A DNA stretch of 64,000 nucleotides, from positions 124,001 to 188,000 of the forward strand of contig JAKFWA010000051.1 in NCBI GenBank assembly GCA_021732995.1, given 5' to 3'. Below the pieces are notes generated by a model, which did no database searches, had not been told where the DNA came from, and saw only the letters and a program-made list of their open reading frames with translations. How positions within the stretch are numbered: position 1 is the first letter of the stretch; the number at the start of each line of letters is the position of its first letter. Positions 56,227-64,000 of the stretch are shown here, piece after piece. The DNA is from Planctomycetaceae bacterium (GTDB lineage Bacteria; Planctomycetota; Planctomycetia; Planctomycetales; Planctomycetaceae). A program made the position numbers and the translations under genes.

Positions 56227-56617
56227 AAATATCTCCGTAATCGCAGTCCGCTCGATGCAGAGACGCAGCTCGCACCAGACAACGGACGCGGAAAAAGCAC
56301 TGTGGGAAAGACGCTCGTAATGCCTCTTGAACGACAGATTGCAGGGTTCAGACGACTTTGGATGAGCCGCCCAGAGACCGCTGAATACTCAGTTCAATCT
56401 GTCGAACCGGAGAGGCTGTCGAGAGAAGGAAGAACGCTGAGCCATCGCTGCTTCAGCATCGCTCAATCAGGGCGAAGCGAGTCAGGCGAAGCGGATTTCA
56501 AGACGTAAAGGTCGCCTCACAGAGGCATTACGCGAAATCCAGAACTCAGTCTGTCCAGCGGCCGAACCGGGGTTCCAGGGAACACCACAAAGCACGGGGC
56601 CAGACAAATTCCGAAAA
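56227..56617. other. 391-bp gene-free gap with 12-bp inverted repeats
   Basis: No supportable gene. CGTAATGCCTCT at 56316-56327 and its exact reverse complement AGAGGCATTACG at 56521-56532 enclose 217 bp. A 12-mer, GTGGGAAAGACG at 56302-56313, also occurs at 55264-55275 inside the nested palindrome on the other side of the DUF1559 gene. The gap should also contain the DUF1559 promoter, which I could not place. Confidence 0.5.
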
Positions 56618-57052
56618 CTATCCCACAGTCGGAGGGCCGCGAGCCGGTGGGGTCACCAAGGCAGCGCACGGCGCAACCACTTCTGTAGCCAGTGGTCGCA
56701 ATACAGGCCGCTCAAACGTCAGTTCAACTGGAGGCGGCGTGAGGTCAGCAATCGGCTGAGAGGCCCAATCGCAGATTGGGCAGTCATGCTCAGGAGTGCC
56801 GTCATCGTGGTGATGGTGACGCGGTTGCGACTCGTCAACCGCGTTCGAATGGTGATGGTGATGCTTGCAATGATGTGAGTGCGACTCTTCTTTCGAAGTC
56901 ACGCTCACCACTCCGTGCAGGTGCCCGTGCGAGAGTCCCAACAGGGTGTGCAAGCCCGACGACCCCAGCAGGGAAATCCCTGCGAAGTACATCACCAGCA
57001 CGAACTGTAGGACTCTTGGAACCACGAGAACTCTCACGAAGGAATTTGCCAA
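56618..57052 (-). CDS. His-rich membrane-anchored protein with CPIC motif
   Basis: 144 residues from a TTG at 57052; GTG 57037 and ATG 56992 are alternatives and no ribosome-binding site decides. A hydrophobic N-terminal helix (~8-36) is followed by a histidine-rich stretch (about 17 His between residues ~40 and ~90, including HHCKHHHHH and PRHHHHDD) and EHDCPICDW, then a Pro-rich C-terminus. The His cluster plus Cys-Pro-x-Cys pattern resembles DUF2946-type or metal-handling envelope proteins. Binding of zinc, copper or nickel is a fair inference. No metal transporter is adjacent. It is divergent from the RTX-esterase gene. Confidence 0.65.
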   Translation of the reverse strand: MANSFVRVLVVPRVLQFVLVMYFAGISLLGSSGLHTLLGLSHGHLHGVVSVTSKEESHSHHCKHHHHHSNAVDESQPRHHHHDDGTPEHDCPICDWASQPIADLTPPPVELTFERPVLRPLATEVVAPCAALVTPPARGPPTVG

Positions 57053-57407
57053 GCGAAGTGATTATGCGGCCTCGGTACGTATCGGGCAACGGCGCTTGCG
57101 AAGTCCTTTTCAAATAATTCGCAAACGCGGGAGCACGTCGGCTGCCCGAGAACAGCGGTCAGAGGGGATAAATCCGCGAGTCATAAGTACTTTCGGCCCG
57201 GTCAGAGGGAATCGATTTGTCAGGTTGCGCGGGGTCAGAAGATTCCGGTTGTTCCGGTTTCAGGAGGCTGCGGTGCCTTTTCAACACGGGATGACAGGAG
57301 ACTCCGGCTGATTGCCCGAGCATTGAGGGAATCTCCTTGTAGGTTGGGGGAGGTGACGTTGCGTGAACGTCCTCACAATGCCTCCCCAATAGCTGCGGGT
57401 TCCGTCG
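57053..57407. promoter_or_regulatory. divergent promoter region with GGTCAG direct repeats
   Basis: 355 bp between the His-rich gene (-) and the RTX-esterase (+). CGGTCAGAGGG occurs at 57156-57166 and again at 57199-57209, and a shorter GGTCAGAA at 57233-57240. Two identical 11-mers 43 bp apart plus a third related site in a regulatory gap could be binding sites for one regulator. No clear -35/-10 pair was assigned. Confidence 0.35.
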
Positions 57408-60095
57408 ATGCCCTTCCGTTCCTGGCTCGCGTCACTCGTTCAACGCCTGCCCCGGCGTAGTCGAACTGCTGTTCGCTCGCAGCGATGCGGTCGCGGGACG
57501 CATCGTGCTGCGCTGGAATGTCTGGAATCGCGACTGGCTCTCACCATCAGTGCCATCGCTAATCAGGTCGTACCTGAAGACGGGACCGTTGGTCCGCTCA
57601 ATTTTCGCATTGCCGAGGACGACACCGCCGCAGCCGACTTGATGGTGACCGCGACGGCTGCTGACCCGGGACTGATACCGGCTTCCAACGTGACGCTTCA
57701 GGGTACGGGTGCGTTGCGCACGCTGAGTCTGACTCCCGCACCCAACGTCTTTGGAACGACGCTGATCACGATCTCCGCCGGACGAGCGGGTGAAACTTCC
57801 GAAACACGCACCTTCAGCGTGACGATTCAACCGAGGAACGATGCTCCCAGCGTCTCCGGAATCGCAGATCAGACGGTGCTGATGGGCACTCCCACCGCCG
57901 TCCTGCCGTTTCTGATCAGCGACCTCGAAACCGCAACAAGGTCGCTGCAAGTCACCGCGATGTCGTCCAATCCCGCTGTGGTTCCGGTAGAGAACGTAGT
58001 ACTAGGCGGCACCGAAGAGGCCAGGTCCGTCCAGGTGACGCCGTTGCCTCTGCAGTTCGGTGAGACCACGATCACGTTGACCGTGACCGATCCAGGCGGG
58101 GCGATTCGACAAATGTCGTTCAACGTGATCGTGACCACGGCCGCGCTGACCTATGACCTCGCAGAAAATGATTCGATTTCGATCTCGGCCAACGGCAGCA
58201 AGGTCGTTACGCGGATTAACGGAACCCTGGATCAAACCTACGCCACAGTGCCCGTTGAAAAAGTAGGACTGATCCGTGTTACGGGTGGGACGGGCGCCAA
58301 CGTCATTGATTTGTCAGGACTCTCCACGGATCAGTATCGCCGCCTGACGAGTATCAGCGTGAACGGCGGCGACGGTAACGACAGTATCATCGGCGGCCAG
58401 TTCTCCGAGTCCCTGTCTGGTGGAAACGGAGATGATGTCGTTGAGGGTGGCGAAGGAGCCGATCTGCTGTCCGGCGGAAATGGGAGTGATACCATCCGGG
58501 GTGGAGCTGGACTCGACCGGATCACCGAGGTCGGCGATTTCGACATGATCCTGTCGACGGCAGCGTTGGAGATGCGATTGCCAACGGGCCAGGTTGTATG
58601 GACGGACCAGTTAGTTGAGATCGAACTGGCAGACATCACCGGCGGACCGTCCCGCAATCGGATTGATGCCCGCGGCTTCGTCGCCGGGGCAAACGGCATT
58701 ACGCAGATCATCGGCGGCGGCAGTGTTGATACTGTAATAGGGACTCCGGGCCGCGATCTGATCTTCACGTTCTCGTATAACGACGTGATCTTCGGTGGCA
58801 GCGGCGACGACACCATTTTCAGCGGCGGCGGGAATGATACCGTCCATGGTGAATCGGGTGACGATCAAGTCTTCGGCCAGTTGGGCAACGACGTCATCTA
58901 TGGAGTCGATGGCAACGACAGCCTGATGGGGGGCGACGGTAGCGACACCCTGTTTGGGCAAGCGGGGAACGACCATCTGTTTGGCATGCGTGAGAACGAC
59001 CGCCTGTTCGGTGGCGATGGTGACGACTATCTGTTCGGCGACAACGGCAACAACGTCCTGAACGGCGAGCGGGGAAATGACGTTATCATCTGCGGTATAG
59101 GTACCGACAGTATTGATGGCGGAACTGAATATGACCGTATTCTCCTGGTGGCCGATGGCACGTTCGTGGTGACGCCGGACTCGATTCTGAGTCCAATTCT
59201 GGGCGTCAAGAAGATTGCAGCCGTGGATCGCGTTCAGATCACCGGTGGTCAAGGCAACAATATCATTGATGCGGGCTCCGCGACCGTTTCTGTGGTTCTG
59301 ATTGGCCTGGAAGGCGACGATACTCTGATTGGCGGCGGCCGGAACGACATTCTGATCGGTAACGAAGGTAACGACGTATTGGTCAGCAATGGGGGCCCGG
59401 ATGTGTACGACGGCGGGCCCGGACGGAACCTGATCACCCCGGAATTGCCGCGGATCGCTGTGATCGGCGATTCCACGGTATCGACGTTTATTCTTCCGAC
59501 CAATGGCGACCCGCCGCTGGAAGGCTGGGCTCAGGAACTGGATGAGTTTTTCCGTCGCGATGGTGCAGCGATCGTGAACTCGGCGGTGTCGGGCCGCAGT
59601 TTGAAGAGCTTCCGGCTGGAAGGACGCTGGCAATCGATTCTGGAATCCCGCCCGGAAGCCGTGCTGATTCAGTTCGGGCACAACGACCAGTTGTTCGCGG
59701 GGCCAACGCGCGGCTCCGACCCCAACGGCGAGTTTCAGGACATTCTGCGCTCTTACATTCAGGAAGCTCGCGCAGCCAACATTGTGCCGATTCTGGTCAC
59801 TCCGGTTTCGGTGCGATTCTTTATCAATGGAGTTGCTCGCGAATCAGTAGCCCTGACCCCCTACGCGAACGCCATGCGTCAAGTTGCGGAAGAACTGGGG
59901 GTCGCGTTGGTCGATCTGAATCAGGCCAGCTTCAACCTCTATCGCCAGTTGGGCGCCGCGGGTAGTGAGTTCATCAGCCACACGCCCACTGACATTGCAC
60001 ATTTCTCACCCGCTGGCGCCAACGTGATGTCCGGCCTGGTGGTGAACGCCTTGCGGCAGGTTGCTCCGCAACTCGTGCCCCTCATGCGCTCTTAA
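57408..60095 (+). CDS. RTX protein with C-terminal rhamnogalacturonan-acetylesterase-like SGNH domain
   Basis: 895 residues. Start MPFRSWLASLVQRL resembles that of the second giant protein; the planctomycete leader motif LECLESRLALT is at 36-46. Residues ~48-245 hold two Ig/cadherin-like repeats (AEDDTAAADLMVTATA, then DLETATRSLQVTAMS); ~320-680 hold RTX nonapeptides in several blocks with two composite linker repeats. Residues ~682-890 are an SGNH/GDSL hydrolase: GDST with nucleophile Ser 689, NSAVSGRSLKSFRLEGRW (block II Gly), GHND (757-760, oxyanion Asn 759), and DIAH with Asp 862 and His 865. The GRSxxSFxxEGRW stretch is typical of rhamnogalacturonan acetylesterases (CE12), which deacetylate pectin side chains. 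The full catalytic set suggests an active secreted esterase on a calcium-folded RTX scaffold. Alternative: another carbohydrate deacetylase. Confidence 0.88.
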   Translation: MPFRSWLASLVQRLPRRSRTAVRSQRCGRGTHRAALECLESRLALTISAIANQVVPEDGTVGPLNFRIAEDDTAAADLMVTATAADPGLIPASNVTLQGTGALRTLSLTPAPNVFGTTLITISAGRAGETSETRTFSVTIQPRNDAPSVSGIADQTVLMGTPTAVLPFLISDLETATRSLQVTAMSSNPAVVPVENVVLGGTEEARSVQVTPLPLQFGETTITLTVTDPGGAIRQMSFNVIVTTAALTYDLAENDSISISANGSKVVTRINGTLDQTYATVPVEKVGLIRVTGGTGANVIDLSGLSTDQYRRLTSISVNGGDGNDSIIGGQFSESLSGGNGDDVVEGGEGADLLSGGNGSDTIRGGAGLDRITEVGDFDMILSTAALEMRLPTGQVVWTDQLVEIELADITGGPSRNRIDARGFVAGANGITQIIGGGSVDTVIGTPGRDLIFTFSYNDVIFGGSGDDTIFSGGGNDTVHGESGDDQVFGQLGNDVIYGVDGNDSLMGGDGSDTLFGQAGNDHLFGMRENDRLFGGDGDDYLFGDNGNNVLNGERGNDVIICGIGTDSIDGGTEYDRILLVADGTFVVTPDSILSPILGVKKIAAVDRVQITGGQGNNIIDAGSATVSVVLIGLEGDDTLIGGGRNDILIGNEGNDVLVSNGGPDVYDGGPGRNLITPELPRIAVIGDSTVSTFILPTNGDPPLEGWAQELDEFFRRDGAAIVNSAVSGRSLKSFRLEGRWQSILESRPEAVLIQFGHNDQLFAGPTRGSDPNGEFQDILRSYIQEARAANIVPILVTPVSVRFFINGVARESVALTPYANAMRQVAEELGVALVDLNQASFNLYRQLGAAGSEFISHTPTDIAHFSPAGANVMSGLVVNALRQVAPQLVPLMRS

Positions 60096-60122
60096 TCGCT
60101 CACGTTCCACGCCAAGGTCCAA

Positions 60123-62885
60123 CTAGGCGAGATTATCAATCCAGGCCGGCAGTTGGCTGAAGATATTGGCAATGACCTGATCGCCGGAGTCGGTCGTGCG
60201 CGTGTCGTTGGGATCATTGTCGAACTTGTCGGCACCGCCCAGGCCGTTCAAGTTGTCGATGCCGCCAGCGTTTGATGCCCGATTACCACCGATGAGCACA
60301 TCCGCAAACGCGCTGCCGATCAGCGTGTCGTTGCCAAGTCCTCCCAGCAGCGTCACCGGGACGGATGAATTCGTCGCGTCGAGCTTGTTATTGCCAGGTC
60401 CGGCGACGAGAACAATGCCTTCGATGCTGAGCGCGGAGTCTGTAGCCGTTGTGCCTACGGTGACTCTGATACCACTCACGACAAAGTTCGCATTGCCTGT
60501 CTCATAAGTAGCATCGGTACCCGCTCCGCCGTCCAGCGTGTCTGAAGATGCTCCGCCGGAGAGCACGTCATTACCGCCTTGACCTTGCAACAGGTCACGG
60601 CCGACCGTGCCCATCAACGTGTCGTCGCCATCGCCGCCCTGCAGAGTCGAGATACTCGTATTGGTGAATGCTCGCGCGTCGATGCGATTCGCCGACGCTC
60701 CGCCCGTGATCGACACGGCTTCAATACCACTGATGGAATCGGTGGCCACAACCGACAGATTTACCAGCTCGAAGATAGCGGTGTTGTCCACTCGAAAATC
60801 CGTATTGTTTTTGCGACGTGCGATGTCGGTTCCATCGGCCCCGATCAGGATATCGTTGCTGGCTCCACCATCCAGGAAATCGTCGCCGGGACCTCCGAAG
60901 AGAACATCCTGACCGGCACCGCCGAAGAGCACGTCATTTCCCGTGCCCGCATTGAGCGTGTCTCTGCCAGACGAACCAAAGAGCGTGTCCGCGCCGGGAC
61001 CACTATTAATGTTGACGTTGATCGCGGTCGACGCCGAGGCATCGAAAGAATTGGCGCCGGCACCGCCGTTGAGTATCGCCGACTCAACGCCGCTCAAAGT
61101 ATCCGTACCGAAACCTGTCATGGAATTGTTCGTCAACACCACGGCGCCGACATCGCCGCCTTCGATAATCGTGTCCAGATCGGCTCCGCCGTCGATTCCA
61201 TCGTTGCCTGCGCCGCCCGACAGCGTGTCGCGGCCAGAACCGCCGGAGATAGTATCATTGCCCGTGCCGGCGGTGATCGAGTCACTGCCAGCGTTTCCGG
61301 ACAGTTGATTGTTGCCATTACCTCCCGTCAGCTCATCACTGCCGCTACCGCCAGCGAGGGTGTCGTTACCATCTCCTCCAAACAGCACGATGGGCTGCGC
61401 GAACGCTGATGCGTTTAGGTTGTCATCGCCCACACCGCCGTCCGCACTGATGTCCACCTTCCCCGTAACATTCGTCAACGCGGAGATCGTGACGACGTCG
61501 TTACCGGTGTCGCCATCAATAAACACAGTTCCCGAGAAGGAATCATTCAGCGATGCGATCGTCACGGTGTCGTTACCGCCTCCGGTATTCAGCGACAGGA
61601 TCCCGTCTACGATCGGAGTTGCTTTCGTGAAGGTTCCATTCGTCCTGGCAACCTGCACGGCCGGGATCGCTCCGACGACCGCTGAAATTGTGACGGCATC
61701 ATCACCGCTGCCGTAGAACAAGGTTCGCGATGCGGCCGAAGTCTGATCGTCGATCAGTTCAAGACCTGTAAAGTCGACGGTCTTCAAGTCGAGTTGAGCG
61801 GTTCCGTCCGTCGCAGCGGAAAAGTCGTAGGCGGCGGTTTCGACGGCTCCGGTGATAATCAGTGAGTCATTGCCGGTATCACCCTCGAAGCTCAGGCCGT
61901 TCTGCGGCAGTGGAACCCCGAATGTGTCGTCGGAAATGAGCGTCAGCGAGTCATCATCCGACGAACCCTGGATTTCGATGCGTCCAGTTGAATCGCTGGA
62001 TGCGAACAGGGTCACACCGTTCACCGAAAGTTCCGCTTCCGGACCGTCAAGTGTATTCACCAGCAGCAACTTGAACACGTCCGGGCTGCCATTCTTTCCG
62101 TCGTTACCGGCGCTGACAGTGACGACATCATCACCATCTTCACCTTCCAAGGTCAGCAGTCGCAACGCGTCGAGATTGATACCCGTCATGTCCACCGCAT
62201 CGTTACCGTCACCAGCCATGACGGTCACGTTGTCCAAGCCACTGCCGGTCGTGTCGCCGACTATTACGGTGTCATCACCGCCTCCAGAATTCACGACGAG
62301 GTCTTCAATCGAACCCGCATCCAACGTGAACAGGCCGAGATTCGTTCGTTGGAACTCCAATCTTCCAGTCCCGGATTTAATCAGAAACGCATCGCCGCCC
62401 GACGTCGATCCGTTGACAACCAGCTTATCCTGACCCTCGCCGCCTTCGATCAAATCCGAACCGTCTCCATTATTCCACGTGATAGTGTCAGCGAATTCCG
62501 ACCCAATGAGCGTGTCACCGCCGGCGCCGCCCACGATCTGCACGTCCGACAGAATCGTGAAATCGCGTTCCAGAACTCCGGCAAGGTCCAGTTTGTTAGC
62601 CCCGGCGTCACCGTTCAGCACGAGAGCCGCGACGTTCTCGGCGGCGAAATCGGTTTCGCCGCCATTCACCGCCACATTTGAATTGCTCACCGTGACGGCT
62701 ACAGACTCCGCCGCTCCCGCTGTGATAGTCAGTACCCCGTCGCTGAAGTTAATCGTTGCGGGGACGATGCGTTGTTCGAGTAATTCAAAATAAGCGTGCG
62801 ACTTGGCGCTTCGACAATGACGCCGCTGGGCGCGATTCTGAGAGACAGAACCGAACAGAGCATTGATCCGCAGTTGAAGCTTCAT
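60123..62885 (-). CDS. RTX calcium-binding surface protein
   Basis: 920 residues from ATG 62885; GAGG at 62893-62896 lies 7 nt upstream, favouring it over the Met 18 codons earlier. The planctomycete leader motif [12 protein letters not shown] is at 33-44. Residues ~45-480 are beta-rich with scattered GGxGxDxL/DGNDAV units; from ~485 onward there are dense RTX nonapeptides interleaved with three composite linkers (for example [12 protein letters not shown], then ANSFDAS). The protein ends [12 protein letters not shown], then LPAWIDNLA, similar to the end of the first giant protein. No enzyme motif. Its stop is 27 bp from that of the convergent RTX-esterase. Inferred to be secreted and calcium-folded. 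Confidence 0.9.
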   Translation of the reverse strand: MKLQLRINALFGSVSQNRAQRRHCRSAKSHAYFELLEQRIVPATINFSDGVLTITAGAAESVAVTVSNSNVAVNGGETDFAAENVAALVLNGDAGANKLDLAGVLERDFTILSDVQIVGGAGGDTLIGSEFADTITWNNGDGSDLIEGGEGQDKLVVNGSTSGGDAFLIKSGTGRLEFQRTNLGLFTLDAGSIEDLVVNSGGGDDTVIVGDTTGSGLDNVTVMAGDGNDAVDMTGINLDALRLLTLEGEDGDDVVTVSAGNDGKNGSPDVFKLLLVNTLDGPEAELSVNGVTLFASSDSTGRIEIQGSSDDDSLTLISDDTFGVPLPQNGLSFEGDTGNDSLIITGAVETAAYDFSAATDGTAQLDLKTVDFTGLELIDDQTSAASRTLFYGSGDDAVTISAVVGAIPAVQVARTNGTFTKATPIVDGILSLNTGGGNDTVTIASLNDSFSGTVFIDGDTGNDVVTISALTNVTGKVDISADGGVGDDNLNASAFAQPIVLFGGDGNDTLAGGSGSDELTGGNGNNQLSGNAGSDSITAGTGNDTISGGSGRDTLSGGAGNDGIDGGADLDTIIEGGDVGAVVLTNNSMTGFGTDTLSGVESAILNGGAGANSFDASASTAINVNINSGPGADTLFGSSGRDTLNAGTGNDVLFGGAGQDVLFGGPGDDFLDGGASNDILIGADGTDIARRKNNTDFRVDNTAIFELVNLSVVATDSISGIEAVSITGGASANRIDARAFTNTSISTLQGGDGDDTLMGTVGRDLLQGQGGNDVLSGGASSDTLDGGAGTDATYETGNANFVVSGIRVTVGTTATDSALSIEGIVLVAGPGNNKLDATNSSVPVTLLGGLGNDTLIGSAFADVLIGGNRASNAGGIDNLNGLGGADKFDNDPNDTRTTDSGDQVIANIFSQLPAWIDNLA
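60190..61480 (-). repeat. RTX nonapeptide region with three composite linker repeats
   Basis: GGxGxDxL-type units run through most of this stretch. Three times they are interrupted by the same ~55-residue linker: a D-x-V-x-L strand, a TDxx[12 protein letters not shown] turn, a short strand, GG-x3-N-x(2)-DA(S/R/T), then return to LxGGxGxDTLxG. The linkers resemble those in the other two RTX proteins in the window. Confidence 0.8.
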
Positions 62886-62892
62886 GGCAGAT

Positions 62893-62896
62893 CCTC
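62893..62896 (-). promoter_or_regulatory. Shine-Dalgarno GAGG setting the RTX protein start
   Basis: CCTC on the + strand (GAGG on the coding strand) lies 7 nt before ATG 62885. The earlier in-frame ATG at 62939 has no comparable site and would add 18 residues before the Arg-rich leader. Confidence 0.55.
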
Positions 62897-62981
62897 GATT
62901 TATTATTTGATGAACGTCGGCGACCAGTTTTGTTATCAACTTTTTGGAGAACTCCGCGATTTCATCCGACCCATCCGGAGA

Positions 62982-64000
62982 TCACGGAGACGATGGCGAA
63001 AGTTGCTGCAGGGTTCTTCGGGCAACCTCCGCATCGAGTACGGAGAACTTGGCATTCTGGGCCAGTGCGTGGCTGAGATGTTTCTTCGCCGCCTCAGCAT
63101 GGCCGAGTCGTTGCTGAATCATGCCGGCGTGATAATGCAGCTTGGCATTTTTGCATCCTGTCCGCAGCGCCTGCTGCATGGCCGTGGCCGCTTCCTCGAA
63201 CTGTCCGTCGCGGTACAACGCCCACGCCAGAGCGTCATGGCCCATGATGTCTTGTCGAAACTTCAGATCCGTCTGCGCGAGTTCAACAGCCTTCTTCGAT
63301 TGCAAATCCCGCTCGGAATAGAACAGAGACAGTTCGCGTGAGTATTCCGCAGGTGTCGCCTCGGATTCGAGAATGGTCTTCTCGGCGACAGCGTAGGCTT
63401 CCCTGGCTTTTTCCGTGGCGCCCAAGTGAGTGTGAATATCACCCGCTGCCATATAGAAGATTGGGTCCGGAGCGAGTTCAATTGTTCGAGTATACAATTT
63501 CAGCGCATCGTCAAATCGCCCTTGAGCGGCCCTGGCTTCCGCCAAGCCAGCCACTCCGAGAAAATACTTTGGCACGCCATTCATCGCTTCTTCAAATTGC
63601 GCGGCGGCTTCATCAATCTTGCCGGAATCCAGCAATTGGTGGCCCAGACGGACCTGATACCACGCAACGTTGGGTGCCCGGTAATCGCCAGAGCTTTCCA
63701 GCACGACCGCGTTCGCTTGCTTGAGCAGCTTGATCGCCTCTTCATCCCGTCCGTGGATCTCGGCGAATTGTGCCTGCCGGACCCACAGTCCCGGCACCGG
63801 TCCCTGAGCTTGCTTCGCCAGCGCATCCAGAGACTTTCCGGCTGCGTCGTAGTCGCCCAATCCCATCTGCGCGTCGTGCACGGACGTCAGCACATCCAGA
63901 TCGCCGGGTAATTCTCCAGAAACTTCTTGAGCAAGCTTCAACGAGGCTGCGAACTGGTGCCGAAAGGCCAGCACGCCCGACATCATCAAACGTGCGTTAA
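62982..64000 (-). CDS. TPR-repeat protein, 5' end outside window
   Basis: The frame stays open to base 64000, so the N-terminus is missing; at least 338 residues are visible. The sequence is helical throughout, with TPR signatures such as VRLGHQLLDSGKIDEAAAQF, GLAEARAAQGRFDDALKLY, AAGDIHTHLGATEKAREAYA and HAGMIQQRLGHAEAAKKHL: about eight 34-residue hairpins. TPR arrays mediate protein-protein contacts; large planctomycete TPR proteins are often periplasmic, but no signal can be judged here. The C-terminus reads LQQLSPSSP. It lies 96 bp upstream of the RTX gene on the same strand, so co-transcription is possible. No catalytic domain in the visible part. Confidence 0.85.
   Translation of the reverse strand, partial: NARLMMSGVLAFRHQFAASLKLAQEVSGELPGDLDVLTSVHDAQMGLGDYDAAGKSLDALAKQAQGPVPGLWVRQAQFAEIHGRDEEAIKLLKQANAVVLESSGDYRAPNVAWYQVRLGHQLLDSGKIDEAAAQFEEAMNGVPKYFLGVAGLAEARAAQGRFDDALKLYTRTIELAPDPIFYMAAGDIHTHLGATEKAREAYAVAEKTILESEATPAEYSRELSLFYSERDLQSKKAVELAQTDLKFRQDIMGHDALAWALYRDGQFEEAATAMQQALRTGCKNAKLHYHAGMIQQRLGHAEAAKKHLSHALAQNAKFSVLDAEVARRTLQQLSPSSP

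Noticed and set aside
56302-56508. 68-codon open frame in the gap upstream of DUF1559
   Set aside because: No ribosome-binding site, no family features, and it spans an inverted repeat.
58611-59681. 356-codon minus-strand open frame over the RTX-esterase
   Set aside because: Covers RTX repeats in antisense and has no domain; the sense frame has a full set of SGNH blocks.

Overview
The window almost certainly comes from a planctomycete. Several markers point the same way: a DUF1559 pseudopilin-type protein (prepilin methylation site plus C-terminal H-x9-DG motif), a DUF1570-type HEATH metallopeptidase-like protein, three large extracellular proteins that open with an Arg-rich stretch and an (L/F)E-x-R-x-(L/V/M) motif, and two genes above 20 kb coding for multidomain surface proteins. 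Phylum is well supported; the genus cannot be read from this sequence. No rRNA, tRNA, CRISPR array, insertion sequence or phage module was recognised.

Layout. Bases 1-20496 (+) hold the 3' part of a giant secreted RTX/beta-helix/cadherin protein. A SDR oxidoreductase (-) and a three-domain MCE (PqiB-like) membrane protein (+) follow. Bases 23362-46605 (-) are a single 7,747-codon gene: three CSLREA/choice-of-anchor-Q-like beta-helix modules, four [SdrD_B + seven-bladed FG-GAP propeller] modules, ten ~133-residue repeats plus a cadherin, a Gly-Gly-X linker, another SdrD_B, nine Calx-beta domains and a Gln/Asn-rich tail. Bases 47236-52664 (+) form a same-strand cluster: a truncated FliF-like protein, a FliG-like protein, a secreted HEATH metallopeptidase-like protein, a sensor histidine kinase and a CDGSH Fe-S protein. 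A minus-strand group (52742-57052) carries a Tat-exported YbjN-like protein, a Nudix-like protein, a DapA-family lyase, the DUF1559 protein and a His-rich membrane protein. The right end has an RTX protein ending in a rhamnogalacturonan-acetylesterase-like SGNH domain (+), another RTX protein (-), and the 3' part of a TPR gene (-).

How the parts fit. Most of the coding capacity goes into very large, probably calcium-stabilised extracellular proteins (RTX, cadherin, FG-GAP, SdrD_B and a C-type-lectin-like fold). Two proteins share an N-terminal leader, two share a C-terminal tail, and three share a composite RTX repeat, which suggests common export or anchoring. One displays a predicted pectin-side-chain esterase, consistent with a polysaccharide-attached lifestyle. 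The best candidate for an undescribed system is the FliF-like/FliG-like pair: it lacks the FliF RBM1/RBM2 region, has no other flagellar gene beside it, and sits with a secreted metallopeptidase-like protein and an orphan histidine kinase.

Limits: every family call is made by eye from motifs, without database searches. Domain boundaries are accurate to roughly 10-30 residues.
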